Shown here one piece after another: positions 1 through 5,649 of a stretch of DNA of 13,031 bases. Positions within the stretch are counted from its first letter, which is position 1; the number at the start of each line of letters is the position of its first letter. The notes under the pieces were generated by a model. The model did not search any database, was not told the DNA's origin, and saw only the letters and a program-made list of their open reading frames with translations. Both the position numbers and the translations under genes were made by a program. Source of the DNA: JAHFIW01 sp035495855 (lineage in GTDB: Bacteria > Patescibacteriota > Patescibacteriia > SG8-24); assembly GCA_035495855.1 (NCBI GenBank), contig DATJFD010000052.1:1-13031 (forward strand), in the 5' to 3' direction.

Positions 1-186
1 TCGAAGAGCCGCTTCTCGATCATCGCCGCCGCGGAGGCGGACGAGACCACGCGCGGCGGGCTCGTGCCGAACGTCATCGACAACTGGAGCCAGTGCAAAC
101 CGAACCGCTACGGTCCGGAACTGCGCTGGGGCGTCAGGAACGACTTCCATTTCTTTCCGGTGTCGATCGACACCGAGACGGCCTGA
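1..186 (+). CDS. 3' end of an unidentified protein gene (5' truncated)
   Basis: An open frame runs from the first base of the window to a TGA at 184-186 and gives the last 61 residues of a protein. I do not recognise the family. The visible part is mixed polar and aromatic: a run with IIAAAEADETT, then DNWSQCKPNRYG, then a C-terminal stretch with WGVRNDFHFFP, ending in TETA. There is one cysteine and no membrane segment or catalytic motif I can name. The frame is supported by GC-rich codon use and by an intrinsic terminator built around its stop codon (178-201). The start, length and function lie outside the window. Confidence 0.7.
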   Translation, partial: SKSRFSIIAAAEADETTRGGLVPNVIDNWSQCKPNRYGPELRWGVRNDFHFFPVSIDTETA

Positions 187-201
187 CCAGGGCCGTTTTT
201 T
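178..201 (+). terminator. Intrinsic terminator with stop codon in its loop
   Basis: ACGGCC (178-183) pairs perfectly with GGCCGT (191-196) and is followed by a T run to 201. The 7-nt loop starts with the TGA stop of the upstream gene, so coding sequence forms the left arm of the hairpin. Confidence 0.7.
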
Positions 202-222
202 CTTGCATTCATACATCCGCCA

Positions 223-345
223 GTGTCAGGCACCTCGGTGTCAGGCACTTTGGTGCCTGACACTTTGGGGTCAGTCTGCGAGCTTAAATCGGTCTCCGCT
301 TCCCGTTTTAAGGCGGAGTAGACTGACCCTTTAGTGTCAGGCACC
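223..345. repeat. Composite palindromic element built from GTGTCAGGCACC units
   Basis: Four copies of the 12-mer GTGTCAGGCACC (last base varies in one) lie at 223-234, 238-249, 252-263 (inverted) and 334-345. Copies two and three form an 11-bp perfect hairpin with a TTTG loop (238-248 with 253-263). At larger scale 252-277 is an inverted repeat of 320-345 (26 nt, three mismatches). Inside its loop is a further hairpin, CTCCGCTT (294-301) with 310-318, one bulge. The element lies between the terminators of two convergent genes. It looks like a REP/BIME-type extragenic palindrome. REP elements in other bacteria are often mobilised by Y1 (RAYT) transposases; none is in this window. Confidence 0.75.
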
Positions 346-356
346 GGGGGTTAGAC

Positions 357-379
357 AAAAAACCCGCCGGGCGGCGGGT
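357..379 (-). terminator. Intrinsic terminator of the cytidine deaminase gene
   Basis: Read on the minus strand, ACCCGCC and GGCGGGT (362-368 with 373-379) form a 7-bp stem with a 4-nt loop, followed by six T residues (357-362 on the plus strand are A). The stem begins at the TGA stop codon. Apart from one loop base it is the same as the terminator at 7157-7180. Confidence 0.85.
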
Positions 380-855
380 CAGCGACGGTACTTGGCGAGG
401 TCGACGCCGATGTTGGCGGGGCCGAACGAGGCCGGCAGGAGCTCGGAGAGCAGCGCGATGCGCAGCTCGCCGCTCGCGGGATCGTCCACGAAGATGCGGA
501 GGTCGCGGCCGGAGAGCGAGGAGAACTCCATCAGCTTCTGGCGGCACTTGCCGCACGGCGGCGCGCTCGACGGGTCCTCGCAGCCTTCGAGGCCGCCGAA
601 GACCGCGAGCCAGGCGGGCGACCGTTCGCCGCCGACGACCATGGCGGCGAGCGCGGCTTCCTCGGCGTGCGTGCCGTCGTAGTCGGCGCACTCGACGTTG
701 CAGCCCTCGAACACGCGTCGTCCGGCGGTGTAGATGGCTGCGCCGACGAGGTACTTGGAGTACGGCTGGTACGCGAGCAGGCGGACGTTCTTCGCCGCGG
801 CGCGGAGCATCGGGGCGATCTTCAGGTCTTCTTCGGTGGGAAGGTGCAGTTTCAT
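379..855 (-). CDS. cdd: Cytidine deaminase (zinc-dependent)
   Basis: The 158-residue product should hydrolyse cytidine or deoxycytidine to uridine or deoxyuridine in pyrimidine salvage, in the cytoplasm. The zinc site is visible: H63-A-E65, with E65 the proton-shuttling acid, and P100-C-G-K-C104 supplying two cysteine ligands. The substrate region has AYQPYSKYLVGAA (29-40) and FEGCNVECADYDG (49-61), and the C-terminus keeps LLPASFGP (139-146). It is somewhat longer than the usual ~130-residue tetrameric enzymes yet has His instead of Cys as first zinc ligand, a choice otherwise typical of the long dimeric E. coli type. The ATG at 855 is chosen because AGGAGG (860-865) sits just upstream and homology starts there; a longer frame to 963 is low-complexity. 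It stands alone with its own promoter and terminator. Confidence 0.93.
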   Translation of the reverse strand: MKLHLPTEEDLKIAPMLRAAAKNVRLLAYQPYSKYLVGAAIYTAGRRVFEGCNVECADYDGTHAEEAALAAMVVGGERSPAWLAVFGGLEGCEDPSSAPPCGKCRQKLMEFSSLSGRDLRIFVDDPASGELRIALLSELLPASFGPANIGVDLAKYRR

Positions 856-859
856 CGTG

Positions 860-902
860 CCTCCTGTACGGGCGTTGTAGACCCGGCGCGAAGGGATGTC
901 AA
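860..902 (-). promoter_or_regulatory. Promoter and ribosome binding site of cdd
   Basis: On the minus strand TTGACA (897-902, consensus -35) is followed by a 17-bp spacer and TACAAC (874-879). The predicted +1 is near 867. AGGAGG at 860-865 then sits at the very start of the mRNA, giving a leader of only about 12 nt. Confidence 0.65.
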
Positions 903-1082
903 AGAGGTCAAAGGACAGAGAACGGAGAGAGAAAAGAGAGAAAAAAGGGCAAAGCGAGAACAAAGAACAGAGATGCCTTTCCGTTCACCGACAGCCGCGA
1001 CATGGCGGCCGTCTTTGTCCTTTGTTCTCTCTCTGCACTCTGCTCTTTCATCTCCCTCTGTCCTCCGCTCTTTGAACTCTCA
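902..1082. repeat. Imperfect purine/pyrimidine inverted repeat, no gene
   Basis: The gap between cdd and the GCS2-type gene has no credible gene. It holds a nearly pure purine tract (about 902-972, GAGA/AAGA-rich), a small GC hairpin (GCCGC, 5-nt loop, GCGGC near 994-1008), and a mainly pyrimidine tract (about 1012-1080, CTCT/TTCT-rich). The arms are roughly complementary; for example GAGAACAAAG in the left arm matches CTTTGTTCTC in the right. Related tracts occur at 7882-7972 and 10023-10052. Confidence 0.6.
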
Positions 1083-1085
1083 TAC

Positions 1086-1113
1086 AAAAAAAGCCGCTCG
1101 TCACCCGAGCAGC
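1086..1113 (-). terminator. Intrinsic terminator with stop codon in its loop
   Basis: On the minus strand GCTGCTCG (1106-1113) pairs with CGAGCGGC (1093-1100), 8 bp including one G-T pair, followed by seven T residues. The 5-nt loop contains the TGA stop (1101-1103) of the GCS2-type ligase gene, so the last codons of the gene form half of the terminator. Confidence 0.8.
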
Positions 1114-2060
1114 TTCTGGATGTAGGGCTTCTCCTCCTTGAAGGAGGGGTGCGAGGCCAGCTTGATGGCCCGCGCGAGGTACGACGCGATGTTGAACCCG
1201 CCGCGCGCGGCGGCCAGAAGGTTCTCCTCGATGCGTTCCGCGGTCACGGCCTCGATCGGCCTGCGGCTCGCGACGCCGACCTGGACCATCATGCGGAAGA
1301 GCGCGGCGAGGCCGAGCGTCTTCCTGATGTCCGCCTGCAGGTCGCAGATGCGCAGCTCGACGGTGCCGTGCGGGCTCACGCGCATCGCCCACCAGCACAT
1401 GCGGGGGTCGTCGCCGAAGCCGCTCTTCTCCGCGATGGACGCGAAGTGCGCCCAGTCGGTGAGGTGCGGCGGCGCGACCTGGCCGGCCATCTCGCGGTAG
1501 CGGTCGTAACGGTACGAGCGCCAGTGGACGCCGTCGACCTCGCGCGGCGAGCGCGCCGAGATCGCCAGGAACGCGGGCAGGTGCAGGCGCACGAAGTTCA
1601 TCGCCTTGATCGCCTCCGCGGGCGAACCGACGCCGACGTGCACGTGCAGGCCGGCGACGTACGCGCCGCGCAGCCGCTCGCCGAACTTCTCCCTGATGCG
1701 CTTGTAGCGCTCGGTCGGGAAGACGTCGATCGGGAACGGCTTGGTCGGCACGGGCTCGCGGTTGACCGCGAAGCCGTGCTCGCGCGCGAGCCGCTTGAGC
1801 AAAGCATCGTTCGTCTCGAGCGCGCCCTTGAGCTCGGCGAGCGAGCGGCAGACGGGCGTGACCGCCTCGATCTGCTGGGCCGGGAGCTCGGGCTTGAGGC
1901 CGGGCAGCCGGGACTCGTAGCCGGGCGTGAAGATCGCCGGCGCGACGGAGATGAGGAAGCCGCGCTTGGGATGCACGGTCCAGACCTCTTCTTCCGCGCC
2001 GAGACAGTAGCGGTTGGCGGGATCGAACCTGAACTTGGAGCGGAATGCCGCTGGATCCAC
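1101..2060 (-). CDS. GCS2-type carboxylate-amine ligase (glutamate-cysteine ligase family 2)
   Basis: The 319-residue protein belongs to the ATP-dependent carboxylate-amine ligase family GCS2 (YbdK/EgtA-like), which joins glutamate to an amine such as cysteine by a gamma-amide bond. Visible family marks are LGAEEE (20-25; acidic metal/ATP residues), a PELPAQQIEAVTP segment (57-69), GLHVHVG (137-143) followed by a helix with LPAFLAISARSP, and GTVELRICD (232-240) near the C-terminus. The start is taken as GTG at 2060 because AAGGAGG lies 5 nt upstream; an ATG at 2129 would add 23 residues of non-family sequence and lacks such a site. The substrate cannot be read from sequence: glutathione synthesis is possible, but no glutathione synthetase gene is adjacent. 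It is a single-gene unit, divergent from tRNA-Val. Confidence 0.85.
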   Translation of the reverse strand: MDPAAFRSKFRFDPANRYCLGAEEEVWTVHPKRGFLISVAPAIFTPGYESRLPGLKPELPAQQIEAVTPVCRSLAELKGALETNDALLKRLAREHGFAVNREPVPTKPFPIDVFPTERYKRIREKFGERLRGAYVAGLHVHVGVGSPAEAIKAMNFVRLHLPAFLAISARSPREVDGVHWRSYRYDRYREMAGQVAPPHLTDWAHFASIAEKSGFGDDPRMCWWAMRVSPHGTVELRICDLQADIRKTLGLAALFRMMVQVGVASRRPIEAVTAERIEENLLAAARGGFNIASYLARAIKLASHPSFKEEKPYIQKLLG

Positions 2061-2100
2061 GGTCGCCTCCTTCCGAGGGAATGAAGGAACGTTGACCGGG

Positions 2101-2129
2101 ACCTTAGCCCTTTCGTCCCCCGCCAGCAA
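2101..2129 (-). promoter_or_regulatory. Probable promoter of the GCS2-type gene
   Basis: TTGCTG (2124-2129), 17 bp, TAAGGT (2101-2106) on the minus strand. Both boxes are only moderate matches. It is back-to-back with the tRNA-Val promoter. Confidence 0.4.
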
Positions 2130-2144
2130 GGGGCGCCTAGGGTC

Positions 2145-2173
2145 TTGATTTATTCAGGACCAGGCCATATTAT
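2145..2173 (+). promoter_or_regulatory. Promoter of tRNA-Val
   Basis: TTGATT (2145-2150), a 17-bp spacer and TATTAT (2168-2173) give a strong sigma-70 type promoter. The predicted start near 2180 leaves a 16-nt 5' leader before the mature tRNA. The region is locally AT-rich compared with its surroundings. Confidence 0.7.
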
Positions 2174-2195
2174 GTGCTCATTGTCGATTTTTCAG

Positions 2196-2272
2196 GGGCG
2201 GCTAGCTCAGTTGGTTAGAGCGTCACATTGACATTGTGAAGGTCAGAGGTTCGACTCCTCTGCCGCCCACCA
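2196..2272 (+). tRNA. tRNA-Val (anticodon GAC)
   Basis: A complete cloverleaf can be drawn. The acceptor stem GGGCGGC/GCCGCCC has 7 perfect pairs. The D stem is GCTC/GAGC with a 9-nt loop. The anticodon stem TCACA/TGTGA encloses TTGACAT with GAC at 2230-2232. The T stem AGAGG/CCTCT encloses TTCGACT. The discriminator is A (2269) and CCA is encoded at 2270-2272. It reads GUC and GUU valine codons. An intrinsic terminator follows at once, so it is a single-tRNA unit. Confidence 0.97.
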
Positions 2273-2278
2273 GAAAAC

Positions 2279-2301
2279 GACCGTCCTCGGACGGTCTTTT
2301 T
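2279..2301 (+). terminator. Intrinsic terminator of tRNA-Val
   Basis: GACCGTC (2279-2285) pairs with GACGGTC (2290-2296) around a 4-nt loop, followed by a T run. Confidence 0.85.
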
Positions 2302-2308
2302 CTTTGTC

Positions 2309-2337
2309 TTGAAACCATGCCCCCGACAGGCTAGCCT
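2309..2337 (+). promoter_or_regulatory. Probable promoter of the secreted protein gene
   Basis: TTGAAA (2309-2314), 17 bp, TAGCCT (2332-2337). The predicted start near 2344 gives a 36-nt leader to the ATG at 2380. No good Shine-Dalgarno is in the leader: the only AAGG lies 2 nt before the ATG. Confidence 0.5.
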
Positions 2338-2379
2338 GCATTCGTGTTCATTTTCCTGAAAGGAATACGGTCCAAGGCT

Positions 2380-3066
2380 ATGAGAACGACCTCGACGCCG
2401 AAGCTCGCTTTGCTGGCAGCCGCGCTGCTGTGTACTTCCGCCGGCGACGCCGCCGCGCAGACGTCCGGAGGCTCGCTCCGCATCAACGGCGCGTCCGGCG
2501 CCCCCGTCGGCTCGTCCATCGTCCCGAACGGCGTCCCTGCCCGCTACACCGCCGTGGCGGTCGACGGCAACGGCCGCGCCATCCCGGTCGAGTGGCACTC
2601 CGCGCCCGAGGGCGTCCTCCAGGTCGCGCCCGGCGCGAACGGCGCCGTCACCGTGACGCCGCTGCGCGACGCTTTCGACGATCCCCAGCACCGCGAACCC
2701 GTCGCCCGCCTCCAGGCCTGCACGCCCACGATGTGCGCCGCGGTGACCATCACCGTGGTCCCCGACCTGACCGGGCATTGGCCGACGACGCTCGACGTCG
2801 AAGGCCTGCTCATCCCCCACAGCGAGGACCGCAGCCTCGTCTTCGTCCAGAACGGGCGCGACGTGACCTTCGATCCCGAGCCCGGCACGCCCGCCGACCC
2901 GGCCAGGATGGCCACCATCCGCATCGAGGGCGACCGCCTGCGCCTCGTGCACAACGGCTCCATCATGACCGTCTTCGAGGGGCGCCTCACGAGCCGCACC
3001 GCCGCGAACGGCCGCTGGGCCAGCTCGCGCGGCTACCACGGTTCCTGGCACGCCGCCAAACGATGA
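2380..3066 (+). CDS. Secreted protein of unknown function, probably two beta-rich domains
   Basis: The 228-residue product starts with a clear Sec signal peptide: basic N-terminus, hydrophobic LALLAAALL (9-17) and an A-x-A site ending near residue 26. The mature part has two halves. Residues about 30-135 alternate hydrophobic and polar residues like a bacterial Ig-like (Big) domain and hold two cysteines (QACTPTMCAA) that could form a disulfide. Residues about 136-228 open with a LTGHW motif and run as short beta strands ending WHAAKR, reminiscent of small extracytoplasmic barrel domains with a G-x-W start. I cannot name a family. The ATG at 2380 is preferred because the signal peptide begins there; an in-frame ATG at 2344 would put 12 residues in front of it. 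It is a single-gene unit with a terminator 7 nt downstream. Confidence 0.75.
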   Translation: MRTTSTPKLALLAAALLCTSAGDAAAQTSGGSLRINGASGAPVGSSIVPNGVPARYTAVAVDGNGRAIPVEWHSAPEGVLQVAPGANGAVTVTPLRDAFDDPQHREPVARLQACTPTMCAAVTITVVPDLTGHWPTTLDVEGLLIPHSEDRSLVFVQNGRDVTFDPEPGTPADPARMATIRIEGDRLRLVHNGSIMTVFEGRLTSRTAANGRWASSRGYHGSWHAAKR

Positions 3067-3069
3067 ACC

Positions 3070-3101
3070 AAAAACGACCCGCCTTCGGGTCGTTCTTTTT
3101 T
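3070..3101. terminator. Bidirectional intrinsic terminator
   Basis: AACGACCC (3073-3080) pairs with GGGTCGTT (3087-3094). T residues follow on the plus strand (3096-3101), and five A residues precede it (3070-3074), so it works as a terminator in both directions. It serves the secreted-protein gene on the plus strand and possibly the convergent transpeptidase unit. Confidence 0.85.
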
Positions 3102-3109
3102 ATTTCGTC

Positions 3110-3235
3110 TGTCATCCCGGCCCTCGAGCCGGGATCTCCCGCCTGTGGCGGGACCCCGCCGTCTTTGATGAGAGAGAAGTGGCGGAGCACGGCGACCGTC
3201 CGATCGTGGATTCCGCGTCCTGGCGCGGAATGACA
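3110..3235. repeat. Palindromic intergenic repeat cluster (copy 1)
   Basis: Several short palindromes are packed together: ATCCCGGC..GCCGGGAT near 3114-3135, CCCGCC..GGCGGG near 3138-3152, and ATTCCGCG..CGCGGAAT near 3209-3231, ending in TGAC, the complement of the GTCA that opens the cluster. Positions 3135-3174 are identical over 40 nt to 9918-9957. This is a REP/BIME-like dispersed element between convergent genes; no coding content is seen. Confidence 0.75.
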
Positions 3236-3257
3236 ACGAAGAAAGGTCTTTTCATTT

Positions 3258-3701
3258 TCACTCCCGATCCGCCACGGTCGCGAGGATGACGTCGTGCAGC
3301 ACCGTCGTCGACGTGCGCCGCACCTCTTCGACCAGCCGGCCCTGCAGCGCGCGGATCTTCCCGTAGTACTCCTCCCACAGGCGGGCACGGCCTTCGGCGT
3401 CGTCGTGCTCCAGCGCATCGAGCGCGGCGCGATGCGCGAGGTCGAGCACGCCCTTCTCCTTCTCGTAGGCCGCGGTGAACCGGTCGATCTCGCCGTCCAG
3501 CCCGCGGGTGTAGCGCATCTGGGCCTCCCGCCGCCTGACGATGGCCTCGATGAGCTTGTCGTTGAATTCGTTCCAAAGCCGCGGCGTGACGCCGTCGGCG
3601 GCGGCCGCGGTCAACGCCGCCTTCTCCTCGGCATCGATAAAAGAATGCTCGACCGAGTCGAGGAACGCTATCTTCGCCGCTGGTCCCAGTATTTCCGTCA
3701 T
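3258..3701 (-). CDS. Hypothetical all-helical cytoplasmic protein
   Basis: The 147-residue product is rich in Ala, Glu, Arg and Leu, with long predicted helices and no signal peptide, membrane segment or cysteine. Charged heptad-like stretches (for example around residues 45-85 and 100-125) would suit a coiled coil or helical bundle. I do not recognise the family. It is third in a minus-strand unit after the L,D-transpeptidase and a 118-residue acidic protein, starting 10 nt after the latter stops. There is no clear Shine-Dalgarno, so translation is probably coupled. Codon use matches neighbours, and the alternative frames here are long only because of high GC. Confidence 0.65.
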   Translation of the reverse strand: MTEILGPAAKIAFLDSVEHSFIDAEEKAALTAAAADGVTPRLWNEFNDKLIEAIVRRREAQMRYTRGLDGEIDRFTAAYEKEKGVLDLAHRAALDALEHDDAEGRARLWEEYYGKIRALQGRLVEEVRRTSTTVLHDVILATVADRE

Positions 3702-3711
3702 GTTCCCGTCT

Positions 3712-4068
3712 TCAGTCTTTCTCTTCTTTGCCGGCTTCGTGCGCCGCGGCGTCGCGCGTCTTCCTGAGCGCGTCCGAGGCCATTGCCTCGTCGTCGAGTT
3801 CGGAGAACTTCCCCAGGAAGCGGCGCAGGTACGGCGCGATGTTCTTCTGGATCACGCGCTCCACGAACTGCTTCGGCCTCTCCCAGAGGACGTCGGCGAT
3901 GCGCTCCCTGCTCTCGCGCCGCTGCGAAGAAACCTCCGCGCGCGCGTTGCGCTCGGCATGCTCCGCCTTCGCCTCCGCGCGTTCCGCGGCCGGCGCGGCC
4001 TCCTCTTCGGGCCGGAGCTCTCCCTCCGGCGGCGCCTCGCGCCCCGGTCCTCGTTCGATGTCGCTCAT
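3712..4068 (-). CDS. Hypothetical highly charged protein
   Basis: The 118-residue product begins MSDIERGPGREAPPEG. Its first half is a low-complexity Glu/Ala/Arg/Pro region (about 10-55), probably disordered or a single charged helix. The second half has a more ordered segment, RERIADVLWERPKQFVERVI followed by QKNIAPYLRRFLGKF (about 55-90), then a charged tail ending AGKEEKD. No family is recognised and there is no signal peptide. The ATG at 4068 is chosen because it lies 8 nt after the stop of the L,D-transpeptidase; an in-frame upstream ATG (4194) would overlap that gene by over 100 nt in another frame. Its position suggests co-transcription with the transpeptidase. Confidence 0.6.
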   Translation of the reverse strand: MSDIERGPGREAPPEGELRPEEEAAPAAERAEAKAEHAERNARAEVSSQRRESRERIADVLWERPKQFVERVIQKNIAPYLRRFLGKFSELDDEAMASDALRKTRDAAAHEAGKEEKD

Positions 4069-4076
4069 AGGTCCGT

Positions 4077-5522
4077 TCACTGCCGGATCGAGACGGGCGT
4101 GCCGAGATCGGCCCAGCCGTAGATCCACTGCGCATCCGCCTTGGACACGTTCACGCACCCGTGGCTCCCCCTGATGCCGAACACCTTCCGCCACGGCGCG
4201 TAATGGATGTATTTGTGCGGCATGATCCGCAGGTTCCAGGTCACCCAGCCGAGGTCGTAGTTGTCAGGGTTCCCGGGTCCGTATGACCAACGGTAATTCA
4301 CCTTATAGGGCTTGTCGAGCACGGAATACTCGCCGAGCGGCGTAGGATATTTCGCCATGCCGGTCGCGACCAGGAACGTCCTCACGAGCCTGCCGTACTC
4401 GTAGGCGCGCAGGCGCTGCTCCGAGATGTCGACGTAGATGTACTCGGGAAGCTCCGGCCGCATCAGCGTGCCGCGGTCCGCCGGCGCGACGGCGAGCACG
4501 GCCTTGCCGTCGCTCAGCTTGCCGACAGCGATGAGCACGCCGCCGCGATACGGCTCGTCGTAGGCGAAGAAGTTGCCGACCAGCCGGCCGTTGACGTCGA
4601 AGGCGTGCACATGCGGGCCGCCTCCGCCCGCGGGGACGGCGATGATCTCGGCCTTGCCGTCGCCGTCGAGGTCGCCCGAGGCGAGATTGAGCCCGCCCTC
4701 GAAGCCGCCGGCGATGGCGAGGAAGTCCGCCGTCTTGAAGCCGTCGAAACCGGAGAACACGCGGACCGTCGCGGGCGCGTTCGCCGCGAGCGCGGTGATG
4801 ATCTCGGCCCTGCCGTCGCCGTCGAGGTCACCGACCGCGACGTTGAGGCCGGCGGTCGTCGCGTCGTCGAAAGCGAAGAAGTCGCCGAGGAGCGCGCCGC
4901 GGCCGCTCCAGATCATGACGCGCGGGCCGCCCGTCGGTCCGGGCGAGGTGACGATCTCGTCCTTCCCGTCGCCGTCGAGGTCTCCGACCGCGACGTTCAC
5001 GCCGCCGCGGAACTCCTGGCCATAGGGATAGAAGCCGCCGGGAGCGAGCACCTCGTGCGCGGTCGCGTCGAGCACTCGGACATGCGCGGGCATGCCGGGC
5101 CCGGAGCCGGTGACGATCTCGCCGCCGCCGTCGCCGTCGAGGTCGCCGACCGCGACGCTCACGCCGTGGCGCTCTTCGGTGCCGTAGGCCGCGAAGGAGA
5201 AGATGCTTGAGCCGTCGAGCCGCAGGGCGTTGACCATGGGCAGCGCGGACGGTGCGGCGCCGGCGACGATCTCCTGCACGCCGTCATTGCCGACGTCGCC
5301 GAACGCGAGGGAGCCGGGCTTGGCGCCGTCCACGGCCAGGGGGAACTTCAGGACCTGTTCCGGCGGCTTGGAGAGCGTCGGCCAGCGGAAAAGGGCCGCG
5401 TCCCGCTTGATGACCTTCGCCTCGATGAGGTCCGGCGCGGCCAGAACCGGGCTCGCGCTCGTGAGAACGAAGGCGGAGGCGATGAGAAAGGCCGCGTATT
5501 GACGGAAGCCTCGGACGAACAT
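4077..5522 (-). CDS. Secreted L,D-transpeptidase (YkuD) with FG-GAP/VCBS-type calcium-binding repeats
   Basis: The 481-residue product has a Sec signal peptide (about 1-28, ending PVLA), then five blade-like repeats with Ca-binding loops: DVGNDG (76-81) and DLDGDG at 127-132, 181-186, 232-237 and 284-289. A degenerate sixth (KLSDGK) is near 335. The spacing of 51-54 residues is that of FG-GAP/integrin-type beta-propeller blades. A C-terminal YkuD domain (about 360-481) has H440 and the catalytic S453-H-G-C456-V-N motif. YkuD enzymes make 3-3 peptidoglycan cross-links or attach proteins to the wall; the propeller probably positions the enzyme on the cell surface. It leads a unit with two small genes. 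No Shine-Dalgarno precedes the ATG, and the promoter predicts a leaderless mRNA. Confidence 0.92.
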   Translation of the reverse strand: MFVRGFRQYAAFLIASAFVLTSASPVLAAPDLIEAKVIKRDAALFRWPTLSKPPEQVLKFPLAVDGAKPGSLAFGDVGNDGVQEIVAGAAPSALPMVNALRLDGSSIFSFAAYGTEERHGVSVAVGDLDGDGGGEIVTGSGPGMPAHVRVLDATAHEVLAPGGFYPYGQEFRGGVNVAVGDLDGDGKDEIVTSPGPTGGPRVMIWSGRGALLGDFFAFDDATTAGLNVAVGDLDGDGRAEIITALAANAPATVRVFSGFDGFKTADFLAIAGGFEGGLNLASGDLDGDGKAEIIAVPAGGGGPHVHAFDVNGRLVGNFFAYDEPYRGGVLIAVGKLSDGKAVLAVAPADRGTLMRPELPEYIYVDISEQRLRAYEYGRLVRTFLVATGMAKYPTPLGEYSVLDKPYKVNYRWSYGPGNPDNYDLGWVTWNLRIMPHKYIHYAPWRKVFGIRGSHGCVNVSKADAQWIYGWADLGTPVSIRQ

Positions 5523-5527
5523 AGGCT
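5499..5527 (+). promoter_or_regulatory. Weak candidate promoter of the adenosine deaminase-like gene
   Basis: TTGACG (5499-5504), 17 bp, TAGGCT (5522-5527) on the plus strand, overlapping the start codon and promoter of the divergent transpeptidase gene. It would give a leader of about 115 nt containing the inverted repeat at 5561-5594. An alternative plus-strand -10-like TATAGT (5531-5536) has no -35 partner. Confidence 0.3.
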
Positions 5528-5528
5528 A

Positions 5529-5557
5529 AGTATAGTAAAAATTCGTTCTTTTTTCAA
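5529..5557 (-). promoter_or_regulatory. Promoter of the L,D-transpeptidase unit, predicted leaderless
   Basis: TTGAAA (5552-5557), 17 bp, TATACT (5529-5534) on the minus strand is one of the best sigma-70 matches in the window. Counting 7 nt from the -10 puts +1 at 5522, the A of the ATG, and no Shine-Dalgarno is present. Confidence 0.65.
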
Positions 5558-5560
5558 GTG

Positions 5561-5594
5561 TTTTTCAGGCGTCGCGAAAATGACGCTTGAAAAA
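5561..5594. promoter_or_regulatory. A/T-flanked inverted repeat between divergent genes (operator-like)
   Basis: TTTTTCAGGCGTC (5561-5573) and GACGCTTGAAAAA (5582-5594) are 13-nt inverted repeats with one mismatch and an 8-nt loop. A further direct half-copy, TTTTTCAAG, lies at 5550-5558 and covers the -35 of the transpeptidase promoter. The A/T runs are on the wrong sides for an intrinsic terminator in either direction, so a protein-binding site or 5'-leader hairpin is more likely. No regulator is identified. Confidence 0.45.
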
Positions 5595-5649
5595 AATGCC
5601 ACATGTACGCGCCGGGCGCCCGCAACGGGCCCGGAGGAAGGTGCTTCGC

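Noticed and set aside
108..344. Short minus-strand frame across the palindromic element
   Set aside because: Its VPDT repeats are just the translated 12-mer repeat; no RBS.
223..345. GTGTCAGGCACC copies considered as a CRISPR array
   Set aside because: Units are 12 nt, in both orientations and unevenly spaced with no spacers.
1002..2084. 360-codon plus-strand open frame opposite the GCS2-type gene
   Set aside because: Arg/Ala/Asp-rich shadow of a gene with clear family motifs; no start signal.
4514..5180. Regular GCCGTCGCCGTCGAGGTC-like DNA repeats, considered as tandem repeats or CRISPR
   Set aside because: They are the codons of the DLDGDG protein loops inside an intact frame; spacing is 153-162 nt and spacers are coding.
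5561..5594. Inverted repeat considered as an intrinsic terminator
   Set aside because: In both directions the hairpin is followed by A residues, not T, and it lies between divergent promoters.
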